NCBI GenBank assembly: GCA_030280995.1
Contig: JASXTE010000010.1
Coordinates: 20,849,823-20,913,822 of the forward strand
DNA from: Hemileia vastatrix
Taxonomy: Eukaryota; Basidiomycota; Pucciniomycetes; Pucciniales; Zaghouaniaceae
Reading direction: 5' to 3'
DNA: 64,000 nt
Every line of letters begins with the position of its first letter. Position 1 is the first letter of the stretch. Shown here one piece after another: positions 33,748-44,690 of this stretch. Under the pieces are notes generated by a model, which was not told where the DNA came from, did not search any database, and worked only from the letters and a program-made list of their open reading frames with translations. The translations under genes and the position numbers were made by a program.

Positions 33748-35241
33748 TGTCAGGCTGAGGTCAAGTACAGAGACGTGAACTAGCTTGAATGCTCAGTTGT
33801 CTAGAAGATTTTAATGGTCCTATATGAATACTGTAGTACAAATCCAATAAGTATTAAAATATAACTCAATATAAGGGTCTCAGTAATTTTAATCTCACTA
33901 ATTATAAATGGCTTACAATCTTATAGTTTGTAGAAAAATAGATTTAAGAAATTCAGATACTATTCAAAGACTTTATAAGTACTATTGATATTTATTGTAC
34001 TTGTATTGGTTATATGTTTAATTGTAATGATAAAGAATGTATTAAATAAGACCAAAAACCTCCTCCTTTTATACACAATTACTTCCCCAATTAACCCTAT
34101 GATTAAACAGCTCAATACACAGTTAATGATGCCTCATTCTAGCCAATAGACATCTTAAGAACCAAAAAGAGTGACTAGTAACATAATTAGAATGATATCA
34201 CCCACCAAAATCCTGTAGTAATAGGGTTAATCCATCAAAAATAAAGAATAAGCAAAAAAGAGAGTATATGTGTATTATACATTAATATAAAAAGGAAAAA
34301 AGGGATAATTAGGACTAATTAATACTTAATAATAAGGGGGATTAGCAGTAGAAATGATGGGGCTAATCATGACATTATACTACGTGAAATACCCATTCAA
34401 AAATAACCAAAATTGACTGTGAAACCACCAAAAAACCCAAAAAAGGGCATGAGATGTGGAATAACTACATGAAATCCTTGGCAGGCGCTTTCACAGTTTA
34501 ATCCTTGACTAATTTAGGCAACTTTAAGCGTGGTAGTGAATTAAAGCGCCAAAAATGAGGTTATTAATGAAATTAGTGCATATAAAGAGGGTCAATGCAT
34601 GTATAATTAAGCTAGGACACTAAATAAGTGCCTGTTGCCTATTTTAGTGTGTTTCTCAACAGTGGGCATAGAATGTGGGGTAATTTAGGTGTGAAAAAGC
34701 TAACTTTTCTAAAAATGAAGCTATTGACATGGGTAAAATGCAGGCAGTATGTGGCCAGTACACAGAAGCCATTTCCGGCATAAAAAAAACCAAATTTGAA
34801 AGGTGTTATGTTTATGAATTTGAGTGGCCAAATCAATAGTCCTAATTTAGACAAATTTATCTGTCAAAGCGCATTTTTAATTTGATTAAATTAATAGTGC
34901 ATATAATCAACTTTTAAGTGATTTAAAGCGCATTTCTTGTTTTTTACATAAAACAATGAAAACAACAGCTTTAAGTGTACTTAAAAATTATGTAGCCTTA
35001 TATTTAAGGTTCTTAAGATTACTCTAACATATTCCAACTTAATATTAAGTACATAAGACTTATAAAAGGTGGATATGTGCGTGTATATAAGGTGTTATAA
35101 TGGCATTTTATGTGTATTATCATAATTTTTACTTATGTATACTATTTGTGTACTCTAATTTATTGCTCCCATGTATAGTTCATGTGTTTAACATAACTTA
35201 TAAGCACTTTTTACTCAGTCCTGGGAATATTGAGGCTGACA
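33748..35241 (-). repeat. Solo LTR of the A family in antisense ORF 2
   Basis: 1494 bp from TGTCAGGCTGAGG to TTGAGGCTGACA with a perfect TSD, tatac (33743-33747 and 35242-35246). A TATA box is on the minus strand near 34066-34073. The reading frame of the antisense ORF continues across it (DHYNPYT into FQPPTSQRTQFF). Confidence 0.95.
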
Positions 35242-35329
35242 TATACACTTTCCAGCCGCCTACATCACAAAGGACACAGTTCTTCCTCCAATCCTAACAA
35301 AAAGCAAAAATGCCACCATAATCTGGACC

Positions 35330-36120
35330 AACCGCAGGAGGCTTCTTCTTCCAGACATTAAAATAAAAAAAAGAAATAAATGATTCACTAACTAGGAAGA
35401 ACAATAATAATTAACAGATATATATAAAAAAATTGTTTATTCTTATTTTATTTTATTTTATTTTATTTATTTTTATTTTTACTTATTTTTTATTTTTATT
35501 TTAAACTACTAACATACAAAAAAAACTTGAAAATAAATAAACAAAATTAACCAAAAATTTGAGAGCTGAAGAATTAAAATGAAATGAATAATAATAATAA
35601 GATGAGATAAATAATAGTTACAAATGGTATCCCCTAGCCAATTGATGAGCTGATCCCCTGATACCTTACCCACATCCAAGTGCACTTTTATGTGGATACA
35701 CCTTTAAATAAATTTTGAATGAATTGAGAAAAAATAAATTAAGAAAAATAATATAAATAAAGAAATTATGAAATATATAGAAATCAAAGAAAATAATAAA
35801 AAATGAGATAGAGATAAAAAAGAAAATAGCATTGCCCGGCCAATTGATGAGCCTTTCCCCACCAATGCTTGCCCACATCCAGGTGACCCTGATGTGGTGA
35901 CAGCATATAATATAATTTTGTGATTTTTCCCTCTTTATATCCTAATAAACCCCATAAAAAATTAAAAGAAAAAAAAGAAAAAGAAAAAGAAGAAAATAAT
36001 CTAAAACTACCATCAAACACAACCATAGACACAAAAATTAAAGAAAAGAAAAAGTTTGGCTCCATAGAAATTCCAGCCAAGGAAATAATCACTGGGTGGG
36101 CTCCCTTCAATAAGTAAAAA
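35330..36120. other. AT-rich, low-complexity part of element D
   Basis: 35420-35560 is an ATTTT-type low-complexity run. 35600-35720 and 35790-35910 are two diverged copies of a segment with 'ccaattgatgagc' and 'ttgcccacatccagg', about 190 bp apart. 35930-36120 is Lys-codon-rich (aaagaaaaag) and gives spurious open frames. No gene supported. Confidence 0.6.
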
Positions 36121-36640
36121 TGATGGGAGACCACCAGTGATCCACCACCAATCCAAATAAGCCAGTTTAAAGTCATAGTGGACTTGAAACCTGAATAACA
36201 AAAACTAGAACTAGGATTCAACTAGGACAAACAAAATACTTGAAACAAAAATTTTGGGGTAGCGGTTCTACAGAATAGCCAGCTCATCAGTTACCCCCAC
36301 ACTTTCCAAAATAAAATCTAGAAGCCCCCCCCTGGGTACCTTCTAACAAAAACACAAAATCCAACACATTAAACCAAAACCAATAAGATTGAAGAGTCTG
36401 GCACTTGAAGACCAAAAGAATTTCCAGTTTAAAGTCATAGAGGACTAAAACTTGTGAAGAAAAACCAATACTAGGGCTCAACCAAATTAATAGAAGGGGT
36501 TAGAAACAGAGAATTTGGGGTAACTGTTGATAGAGCAGCCAGTCCATCATTTACCCCCACACTTGCCAAAATAAAATCTAGAAGCCCCACCCATGGGTAC
36601 CTTCTAACAAAAAAAAATTCCAACAAAACAGATGCACAGC
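36121..36640 (+). repeat. Tandem repeat block of element D, proximal to pol
   Basis: Two units of about 280 bp, each with CAGTTTAAAGTCATAG-GGACT, a GGGGTA-CGGTTCTACAG-like segment, GTTACCCCCACACTT and 'ccaaaataaaatctagaagc'. They correspond to the long segment inside the block at 31726-32235. The two blocks therefore bracket the antisense ORF. Confidence 0.8.
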
Positions 36641-36666
36641 ATCACCAAAATCCAAATCTAAAGAAT

Positions 36667-38169
36667 TGTCAGACTGTATATCCCCAGGACTGAGTAAAAA
36701 GTGCTTATAAGTTATGTTAAACACATGAACTATACATGGGAACAATAAATGAGAGTACACAAACAGTATACATAAGTAAAAATTATGATAATACACATAA
36801 AATGCCATTATAACACCTTATATACATGCATATATCCACCTTTTATAAGTCTTATGTACTTAATATTAAGTTGGAATATGTTAGGGTAATCTTAAGAACC
36901 TTAAGTATAAGGCTACATAATTTTTAAGTACACTTAAAGCTGTTATATTCATTTTTTTACACAAAAAACAAGAAATGCGCTTTATTTCACTTAAAAGTTG
37001 ACTATATGCGCTATAAAATTGAGAATATCAAAATTGCGCTTTGACAGATCAATTGGGCTCATTTAGAACTATTTATTTGGCTATTTAAATGCATAAAAAT
37101 AACACTTTTCAAATTTGGTGTTTTTTATGCCAGAAATGGCTTCTGTGTACTGGCTACATACTTCCTGCTTTTTTCCCGTGTGAATAGCTTCATTTTTAGC
37201 AAAGTTAGCTTTTTCACACTATAATTACCCCACATTCTATGCCCACTGTGGGGAAACACACTAAAATAGGCGACAGCCACTTATTTAGTGTCCTAGCTTA
37301 ATTAATAATGCATTGACCTTGTTTATATGCACTAATTTCATTAATAACCTCACTCTTGGCACTTCATTTCATCACCACGCTTAAATTAGCCTAATTTTAG
37401 TCAAGGATTTACCCGTGAAAGCGCCTGCCAAGGACTGCATGTAGTTACCCCACATCTCACGCTCTTTTTTAAGTTTTTGGGTGGTTTCTCAGTCAATTTT
37501 GGTTATTTTTGAATGGGAATTTCACGTAGTATAATGTCAGGATTAGCCCCATTATTTCTACTGTAGATCCCCCTTATTATTAAGCTATAATTAACCTTAA
37601 AAAGTCTCCTTTAAACTTGTTATAATATTGTTTTCCACGCATATACTCTCTTTTTGTCTTTTCTTTAATTTTGATGGATCTCCCTTATTATTAATAGGAT
37701 TTTAGTGGTTGTTGTTTGTTTAATTATGTTATTGGTCACTAGGGGCGTTGATGGAGAGGTCTATTACTTGTTTGAAGGCGTCATTAACATTGTATTGGGT
37801 GGTAAATCAAGGTGTTTATTGGGGAACTTAGTGTGTATAAAAGGAGGGGGTTTTTGGTCTTGTTTTCGGCATTCTTTATCATTTACAATTTACCAATATA
37901 ACCAAATAAATTACAATACATATCAATTAGTACTTTTATAAGACTTTTGAATAGTATCTGAATTATAAAATCTATTTTTCTACCAACTACAAAGATTGTA
38001 AGCCATATATAAAAATAGTGAGAGTTATATTACTGAGACCTTTATATTTGATTATATTTTACTACTTATTGGATTTAGATTACAGTATTCATATAGGACC
38101 ATTAAAATCTTCTAGACAAACTGACCATTCAAGCAAGTTCACGTCCTTGTACTTGACCTTAGCCTGACA
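36667..38169 (+). repeat. Solo LTR of the A family between pol and repeats of D
   Basis: 1503 bp from TGTCAGACTG to TTAGCCTGACA with a perfect TSD, agaat (36662-36666 and 38170-38174). A TATA box with G-run (TATAAAAGGAGGGGG) is near 37836. Confidence 0.95.
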
Positions 38170-38998
38170 AGAATGGTCCATAGTTTATCCTCATTGCGAA
38201 GTCAATCTTCTTCACTTCTAGTGCCTTTAGGGTAAAGTCTCTTCACCTGATCAGCAGCCAATTTCTTCTTTAAGACTGCGCCATCTAACTCCTCCAAAAC
38301 ATAAGAACCTCCAGACACATGAGATCTGACTCTGAAGGTCCATTCCATCTGTCAGCCAACATCTTTCCCCACTGACTCTCCAAACTTCTATTATACACAA
38401 AAACCAAACAACAATGTTTCAAGAAATTCCTGAGTCTATGAGCCAATTTCTTGTCCCAGTATCTGACTGATTGATTTCTTATATTCATCATTCTAGAATA
38501 TGCCTTCTCTTGACATTCCTCTCTACATTCCAACTGTTGCATCCTGACACAGAGCAAATCTTCAGTAGAGCATACATCATCCTAATAAATTCCAAGATAA
38601 GAGACTGCCTCCAAATCCACTGTTAGAGCAGCTCTCTGCCCAAAAATTAATTCATAAGGGGAATAGCCAGTTTTCCTTTTCACAGTGATCCTATCAGCAA
38701 ATAACACCAAAGGTAAATAATGCCTCCATTTTACAGCACTATCCCCACACATCTTCACCAAAGAATTCTTGATAAATTGATGGCCTCTTTCAACCATGCC
38801 TTCAGCTTCAGGATAATAAGGTGTGGCCACTCTGACTTTAGAACCAATACTTACCACAGCTTCTTTAAATTTGGCTCCAAACTCTGGCCCACCATCAACT
38901 ATCACCAACTTCATCAATCTATACCTTAACACCCATTTTTTCTTCAAAAATTCTGCCACATTTTTGGCAGTCAAATTGTCACCGGACAACCTACGCAC
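38170..38998 (-). pseudogene. Element D integrase core and C-terminus
   Basis: The minus-strand frame 38998-38582 reads RRLSGDNLTAKNVAEFLKKKW, then KLVIVDGGPEFG with a catalytic Asp, and ATPYYPEAEGMVERGHQFIKNSL with the Glu region. 38557-38285 is the helical C-terminal part (ARRLRNFLKHCCLVFVYNRSLES, WNGPSE). The frame continues to a basic tail, RLYPKGTRSEED, near 38200. One stop separates the two frames. No chromodomain is seen, unlike elements A and B. The upstream part is cut by the insertion at 38999. Confidence 0.85.
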
Positions 38999-39764
38999 AA
39001 GGTTGAGGATGTTCCTGAAAGTGAGATGAGGGATTTAGAAACTTCTTTGAAGCACAGAGGAATGATTTGAGGAAGTGATTCAAAGGTCACTCGAAGTAAG
39101 AGCTATGGGTTCGAGGTATGTTTAAGAAGAATTATAATATTGTTTCAAAGGTAATAGGAATTCTTAAGATCTCACAAAGGGTTGGAAACTCAACAATCAA
39201 AGATTTAGGATTTAGAAATGATTATTGAGAAAAATAAAGAAAGATACAATAATAATGATTTAACTTAAAGGATTTTACCACTATTAAATTTAAATACGTT
39301 TTATAATTTAATTCTAAGGAATGTCGAACCAAAAACCCAGCCCTTTTATATCCTTTATTCCTCCTCTCATTGACCTCCCTCTCATCGCACCATTCCCATA
39401 CCACAGACCATTAATAACATACACTTAGACCCTCTTCGCTAATATCCGTCCATGCTCAATTTACCCCTTTTAATTAATTAACAAACTTTTTAATGAAAAA
39501 ACTACTAATGTACTATTACGTTGATCATAGCGCTGTGCGTCGCTTATTAAAATTAAGACTAAGGCACACTATTGAGAGATTGACTAATTTAGATTTAGAG
39601 TTTAGGCTAGCGCAGTTGAATAGTAATTACACAAAGGGGAATCGCAGTTGCTATGGAGAATTGCTTTCTGCGCTTCGAGTATAGATTTAGAACTCGATAT
39701 TATTGATTTAATGAGCTGCTTTTGCCTCGAGTGTCACGTGGCGCGTGACACAAATCAAACAGAG
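38999..39764 (-). mobile_element. 0.77-kb insertion in integrase of D, LTR-like
   Basis: Integrase homology stops at 38998 and resumes at about 39769. GCAC occurs at both junctions (38995-38998 and 39765-39768), a possible 4-bp target duplication. The insert has a TATA box on the minus strand (GGATATAAAAGGGC near 39345) like the LTRs here, and no coding potential. 39500-39764 is rich in CpG (GCGCTG, GCGTCGC, TCACGTGGCGCGTGA), in contrast to its surroundings. It may be a solo LTR of a young family, but ends of the TG...CA type could not be fixed. Confidence 0.6.
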
Positions 39765-39768
39765 GCAC

Positions 39769-40374
39769 CGCCTCAACCCAACCAGACAAATCATCCCTGG
39801 CAACAATCAAGTATTTATACCTTTGCTATTTTATATGGACAGTCTCCAAACTGACTCTTCCAAACACAGTTGTTTCACCAGTAGCATGACAAACCTCTTT
39901 AGGTTTCAAGTGAATTCTCCTTTGACATTCTTCACAAGATTGAACCCAACCCTGCACAGCCAACTTCATACCTGGCCACTGAAATCTATCTGCTACTCTT
40001 CTATAAGTCTCCCCAAAGCCTCTATGACCAATGTCTTCATGCAAAGACTTAAACACCAACTCTTGACCCTTCTTCTGAGTCACCACTACCTGAGGATTTG
40101 GATCTCTCCTCCTCATCAACCTCCTTCCTGACACACAAAATCCAGGACTCTTCTTCTTGATTGCTACCCAAGTATCATCATCACAAATATCTGACTTCTC
40201 CAAGGTTAACAGATATTCAACCATAATAAAATAAAACCCAGTCTGACCCCAGGTCTCATCTTCAAAATCCAACAAAAAAACATCCAAGGGTACAACCCTG
40301 TCATCAAAATCTCCAGTGTACACATGAGCAACACTACCAGCCCATCCAGGACACCAATCCCTAAATTTTTGCAC
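39769..40374 (-). pseudogene. Element D integrase, zinc-binding N-terminus
   Basis: The minus strand reads HEDIGHRGFGETYRRVADRFQWPGM, then CEECQRR, the HHCC domain of gypsy integrases, and TVFGRVSLETVHIK, where the core begins. A stop follows HIK, then YKYLIVARDDLSGWVEA up to the insertion junction near 39769. In this family VARDDLSGWVEA normally runs on to R-R-L, as found at 38998. Confidence 0.8.
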
Positions 40375-40383
40375 CTCATTTTT

Positions 40384-41478
40384 CTAACACTGAATCTTAA
40401 GAGTATCCAGTTCACCAACAAAAACACCATTCTCCAATTTCAAGCCATCCCAAACAATGGCCCCATCTTCATCAACAAAATCATCCTGATCACCAGAATC
40501 AAGATCAGGACCATCCAGTTTGACCTCTTGGTGGAGGAGCAAACAATCTTCCAGTTTAACCTCATGGAGGAGGAGAGAATGATCATCCAGTTTAGCCTCA
40601 TGAGGGAGGAGAGAAAAATCTTCCAGTTTAGCCTCATGGGGGAGGAGAGAAAAATCTTCAGCACCCTTTGTGCTGTCCCTAACCACTGAAAAATCTTCAT
40701 AAATTTCTTCAGAATCAGAATCTTCATCTGTGGGTAGTCTTCTTGATAATCCATCTGGCATTGTAAAAGTTTTACCTGGCTTGTGCACCAGGTCAAAAGA
40801 AAAATGTTGAATAAATGCCACCCACCTAGTCATTGGAGCATTTAGAAGACTAGGTGTATTGATCATTTGAACCAGAAATTTTGCGTCCACCTGCAGCTCA
40901 CAATGCTGCCCACACAAAATGGTTTGTAGCTTCTTCAAAATGTTTGCTACACCACAAAATTCCAACTTTGGCTGAGAATACCTAGATTCCACCTCATTAA
41001 AAACCACAGACTCATACCTTACTGGCCTGACCTTCCCAGATTTATCTTCCTGAGACAAAACAGCACCAGCAGCAATATAACTTGAGTCCACCGCCAGATA
41101 AATTTTTCCAGATTCCCTTCCACAATCCAACTTGTGAAGAATAATATCTTCACCTACCACCTTCTTCAACTTCTGAAATGACCCTTCACACTCTTCAGTC
41201 CATTCCCACTCTGCATCTTTCCTGGTCAACCTTCTAAAAGGTGAAGCCAAAAAAGAAAAATCTTTAATAAAAATTCTGATGTACACACAAACTCCCAAAA
41301 ATCCTCTAACTTCAGTAGTATTTTTGGGCCTTTTCCATGACTGAATTTTATTAAATTTTTTCTTTGCCATAATCCTTCCCTCCTTACATAAAACATGACC
41401 CATAATTTCCAGAGTAGGAACACAGCAACAAAACTTTGACCCAGAAATGGTCAAACCAGCCTCTTCAATTCTAAACAA
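40384..41478 (-). pseudogene. Element D RT connection and RNase H with 12-residue repeats
   Basis: 364 open codons on the minus strand. RT thumb: SGSKFCCCVPTLEIMGHVLC, then FLGVCVYIRIFIKDFSFLASP. RNase H: YLAVDSSYIAAGAVLSQE, VRYESVVFNEVESRYSQPKLE, KLELCG-type region, VDAKFL and DGLSRR. Past RNase H come an acidic stretch and four repeats of 12 residues around LEDFSLLPHEAK (DNA 40516-40659, 36-bp units). The RNase H landmarks look largely kept. The frame is closed on the N-terminal side by a stop near 41500. Confidence 0.85.
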
Positions 41479-42590
41479 TACTCTCTCTAGAGTAATTTAA
41501 TATTCCCAAACAAATCTCCTTATACCTGTGTTCTCCTTCAGTACCTCATTTCCATAATCAGTGGAGGGCCCTTTAATTCCACTGTAATTAATAAAGATAC
41601 CAGCATGAGTCGGAACCTCATCCTGTAAAATCCAAGCCATTTACTGAATTAGTTGCTCCTTGAGGCAACCTAGTGAGCTGAAATCTTCCCAGAGGAGTCT
41701 CAAATGTTTTAAGTGGCCTTGAATTGGTGTGAGGTTCCCTTTCATCATAACCACCCATAATATCACCCAAAACATAAAACACCCTGCCAGAAAAAGCTTC
41801 CACAAAGTCCTCAGCACCTGGTGGCGTTCCCGCATCCTTGATAGTAACTCTATTCATCATGCATCACCCTTAGCTTCCCATTCTGCTTCTTTACACAGAA
41901 AACCTGACTTGAGTATCTAGATGTTGATTGTTCATACAATCCTGTCCTGACTCTTTCCCTAGCAATCTCTATAAAATCATCCCTAATAGCAGCTGGAATT
42001 GGAATAGGTTTGATTTGCCAAGGCTCATGAAAAACCACATGGATCAAGTAAGGTTCCCCATAAGAGTGCTTCAACACACCCCTTTCCTCTTCAATAAATG
42101 CCACCACTTTCTCCCTGAGCACAATAACTTGCAATAACAACTTCTTTTCCTCATCAGACAACCACCCATCAGGACCAAAATTAACAACTTTCAACTTTTC
42201 CACAGTCACCTGAGTGGTTTCCACAAAATCAGGAGGATTCTTCACCAGAGGAGTACAGTACGGATCTCTAGACAACGGAGGTCTCTTCAAAGGAGGATTC
42301 AAACCTACAGGCATAGGCTCATGGACAGGCCTAATATTCTGCACTACCTTCTTATAATTAGCAGCTCCACCTTCAACTTGAGGGATCTTCATGACATCTT
42401 CACCACAAGACCTGGAACAAAAACCAAGGGTTTCCCCATTTCTCACATGTGTGGCCAAGGTAATGTTTTTGAAAGGTGTAGAAGAAACCCTAGCGGTGCA
42501 CAATTGGGAAGACTTACTTTTAGACCCCAATCTCACCACTTCATAGCTTTTCCGCAATTCCACATCTTCATCCTCACTTCCATCTTCCAA
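41479..42590 (-). pseudogene. Element D reverse transcriptase
   Basis: The frame 42590-41850 has a linker (GFCSRSCGEDVMKIP, KRPPLSRDPYCTPL) and the RT start (WLSDEEKKLLLQVIVLREKV, PIPAAIRDDFIEIARERV, QVFCVKKQNGKLRVMHD). A stop falls at 41850, and 41860-41618 continues with FYVLGDIMGGYDER and TPLGRFQLTRLPQGATNS. The catalytic loop near 41590 reads FINY where FIDD is expected, so both catalytic Asp residues are lost. Further stops at about 41638 and 41500. Dead polymerase. Confidence 0.8.
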
Positions 42591-43150
42591 ATCTTCATAT
42601 CTTGATTCACCTTCTTAATCACATCTTCTAAAGTTGTGCAGTTTATCCTCATGCCGGAGGCCCAAAAATTGATCTTGATGATCTTTACAAAAATATTTCT
42701 TTTCTTCTTTTTTGATTATCTTCAGATATCTTGAAATTTATATCTTCTTTTCTTGAGTTTTCTTCAATCCTAAAAAAATAACCAGGGGTTTCCTCAATGC
42801 TCACAGACGTTGCCAAGATAATGTTTTTGAAAGGCGTAGAAGAAACCCTAGTGGTGCACAATTGGGAGGACTTAATTTTAGACCCCTATCTCACCACTCC
42901 ACAGATTTTCTGCATATCTTTCAATAAAGACGTATAACCAATCTTCTTTTTTGAACTTGAATTAAAAATAATTGAAAATCTTGAGAGAGAACAGATACTT
43001 GATAAAAAACATGAAGAATACTTTCAGAGAAGAGAAACATTATAAGGAGAAAGTTGAAAATCCACTTGGTATATCTCCAAGGGAGCCAACCTACTACGAC
43101 CTGGGATTTCCTCATCTTGGGGAGAGGTTGTAGCACTAGGGCTATCAGCC
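42591..43150 (-). other. Element D linker with internal duplication
   Basis: A segment of about 130 bp at 42425-42560, in the linker before RT, is repeated at 42775-42910 with about 90 percent identity by eye (shared 'aatgttt', 'gtagaagaaaccct', 'gtgcacaattggga'). The sequence between is AT-rich and without frame, so the region looks like a local duplication within protease-RT linker sequence, not a gene. Confidence 0.6.
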
Positions 43151-43159
43151 CTCATAACT

Positions 43160-43755
43160 CTAAAAAAGACAGACTCTCACTAGAGCCTGAGCCACACTCC
43201 AAAAAACCAGAGGCAGACCTACTTCTTTTCTTCTACTACAACAATCCATGCACTGGCACATTGAAGACAGGCCAGGCCTGGCCTCCCCACCATCATCTCC
43301 AGGAGATAATAACCTCATGTGAAGCCTCCTTTCATCTTCACCGGTCAACTCCAAACTGATTCCCATATCAAACTGATAACCAATTCTTGGTTGAAAATCC
43401 ATCAAGAATGGTCCACCCAAAACAGCTTTTACATTACCTTTGGAAATGTAAAAATGAACCTTCCCTGAGGCTCCACCAACATCCAGCTTCACAAATTCAG
43501 CTGTCCCAATCAACTCAGTGACATGGCCACCAATTCCTGTCTTGATGGGTAGGCCCAGGTGAGTAGCCTCAAAAAAAAAATCAGGTTAATCTTAGAGCCT
43601 GAATCAACCAATGCCCTAGCCTCCCTGCCATTCAGAGTGATGTTTACATAACCCAGAGGTGCAGAAAAATGAGTCTCCAACCCCTCACCAAACTTCTCAG
43701 CAGAATAACAAATGTATTCCACCCTCCCAGAAGAAACCCTTCTCCTGGTCAACAA
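43160..43755 (-). pseudogene. Element D aspartic protease
   Basis: 43755-43510 reads YVNITLNGREARALVDSGSKINLI, with the catalytic DSG triplet and the hydrophobic strand after it. In a shifted frame, 43513-43160 reads VGGASGKVHFYISKGNVKAVLGGPFLMDFQ, the second half of a retropepsin (the VLGGPFL block corresponds to ILG-DFL). A frameshift near 43540-43580, at an A-run, separates them. The catalytic triplet itself is intact. Confidence 0.75.
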
Positions 43756-44690
43756 TTTTTTTGTCTATCAGCCAACCCAGGACTGATAGCATACAATTCC
43801 CCATAAGAAAAGGAAACCTGACCCTGATTCATCCTTTCCAGAACAGAGTCCATAACATTAGATTGTACAGATACTACTGGCCTCTCAAAGTCAGCTCTTT
43901 GCTTCACTCCCTTGGTCCTAGAAATCTCCTGAGGACCAGAACCACCAACAGGTTTACCATCAACAGGAATCAAACCAGATCCCTCACCTGAACCTCTAAC
44001 TCCAGTAGGCTTTTGAAATGAAGCCAAAGGGACATCCTCCTCAGAGTCAGAATCAACATCCATAGGCATTGGCTCACCATTCATGTCCAATGCACCAAAA
44101 CTAGGGGGGGGAATATCAGCAATCCCCTTCTGAATCTTGTACAGCTCCTCTTTGCTGTACTTCTTCCTAGCTGCATTCAGCTTAGGATTCACCTTTGAAG
44201 CCTTAGGCTTTGGTTGGGCCTGAGAACTGCTCTTAGGCCTTCCCACCTTTCCAGCTTCTACATCATAGACATCAGCCAAGCATTCACCACTTGACTTTCC
44301 TCCACAAGAATACAACTCCAATCCACCAAAGGAAGTAGAAAAAGAGACCTTATTCACCTCCTTCCCTTTTCCCTTGACATCATCATCTTCCTTACCAGAA
44401 GACTTCCCCTGATCAGGAATCTCCTCAAACCTTGGCCTCCTCTGATTGAGACCATTTCTTCTCCTGACCAAATCAACAGGAGCCTTCCCCTCACTGGGCT
44501 TCACAAATGAACCATAAGGGAACTTGAACACCCTGCCATCACACTCCACCTTTCATTCTGACACATCTCTGTTCAAAGCCCAACAATCATTGGACTTGTG
44601 CCCCCTCCTGCTGCAATACGATCAGACCCAAGGATCACTCCTACCAGCCCTCCTATCAAAATCTCTAGGCTGAGAAGGAGCCTTATTGGT
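43749..44690 (-). pseudogene. Element D gag C-terminal region with zinc knuckle and linker
   Basis: Near 44590-44640 the minus strand reads SYCSRRGHKSNDCWALNRD. The last three ligands of a CCHC zinc knuckle are present, and the first Cys position is a TGA stop. 44549-43749 is open for 266 codons: a basic, Lys/Ser-rich region with long Pro and Asp/Glu stretches (PMPMDVDSDSEEDVPL), leading to the protease. This long, charged linker between zinc knuckle and protease is typical of large gypsy elements. Confidence 0.7.

Noticed and set aside
35920..36117. Lys/Glu-rich open frame
   Set aside because: Low-complexity AAAGAAAAAG sequence; no homologous frame at the other repeat block.
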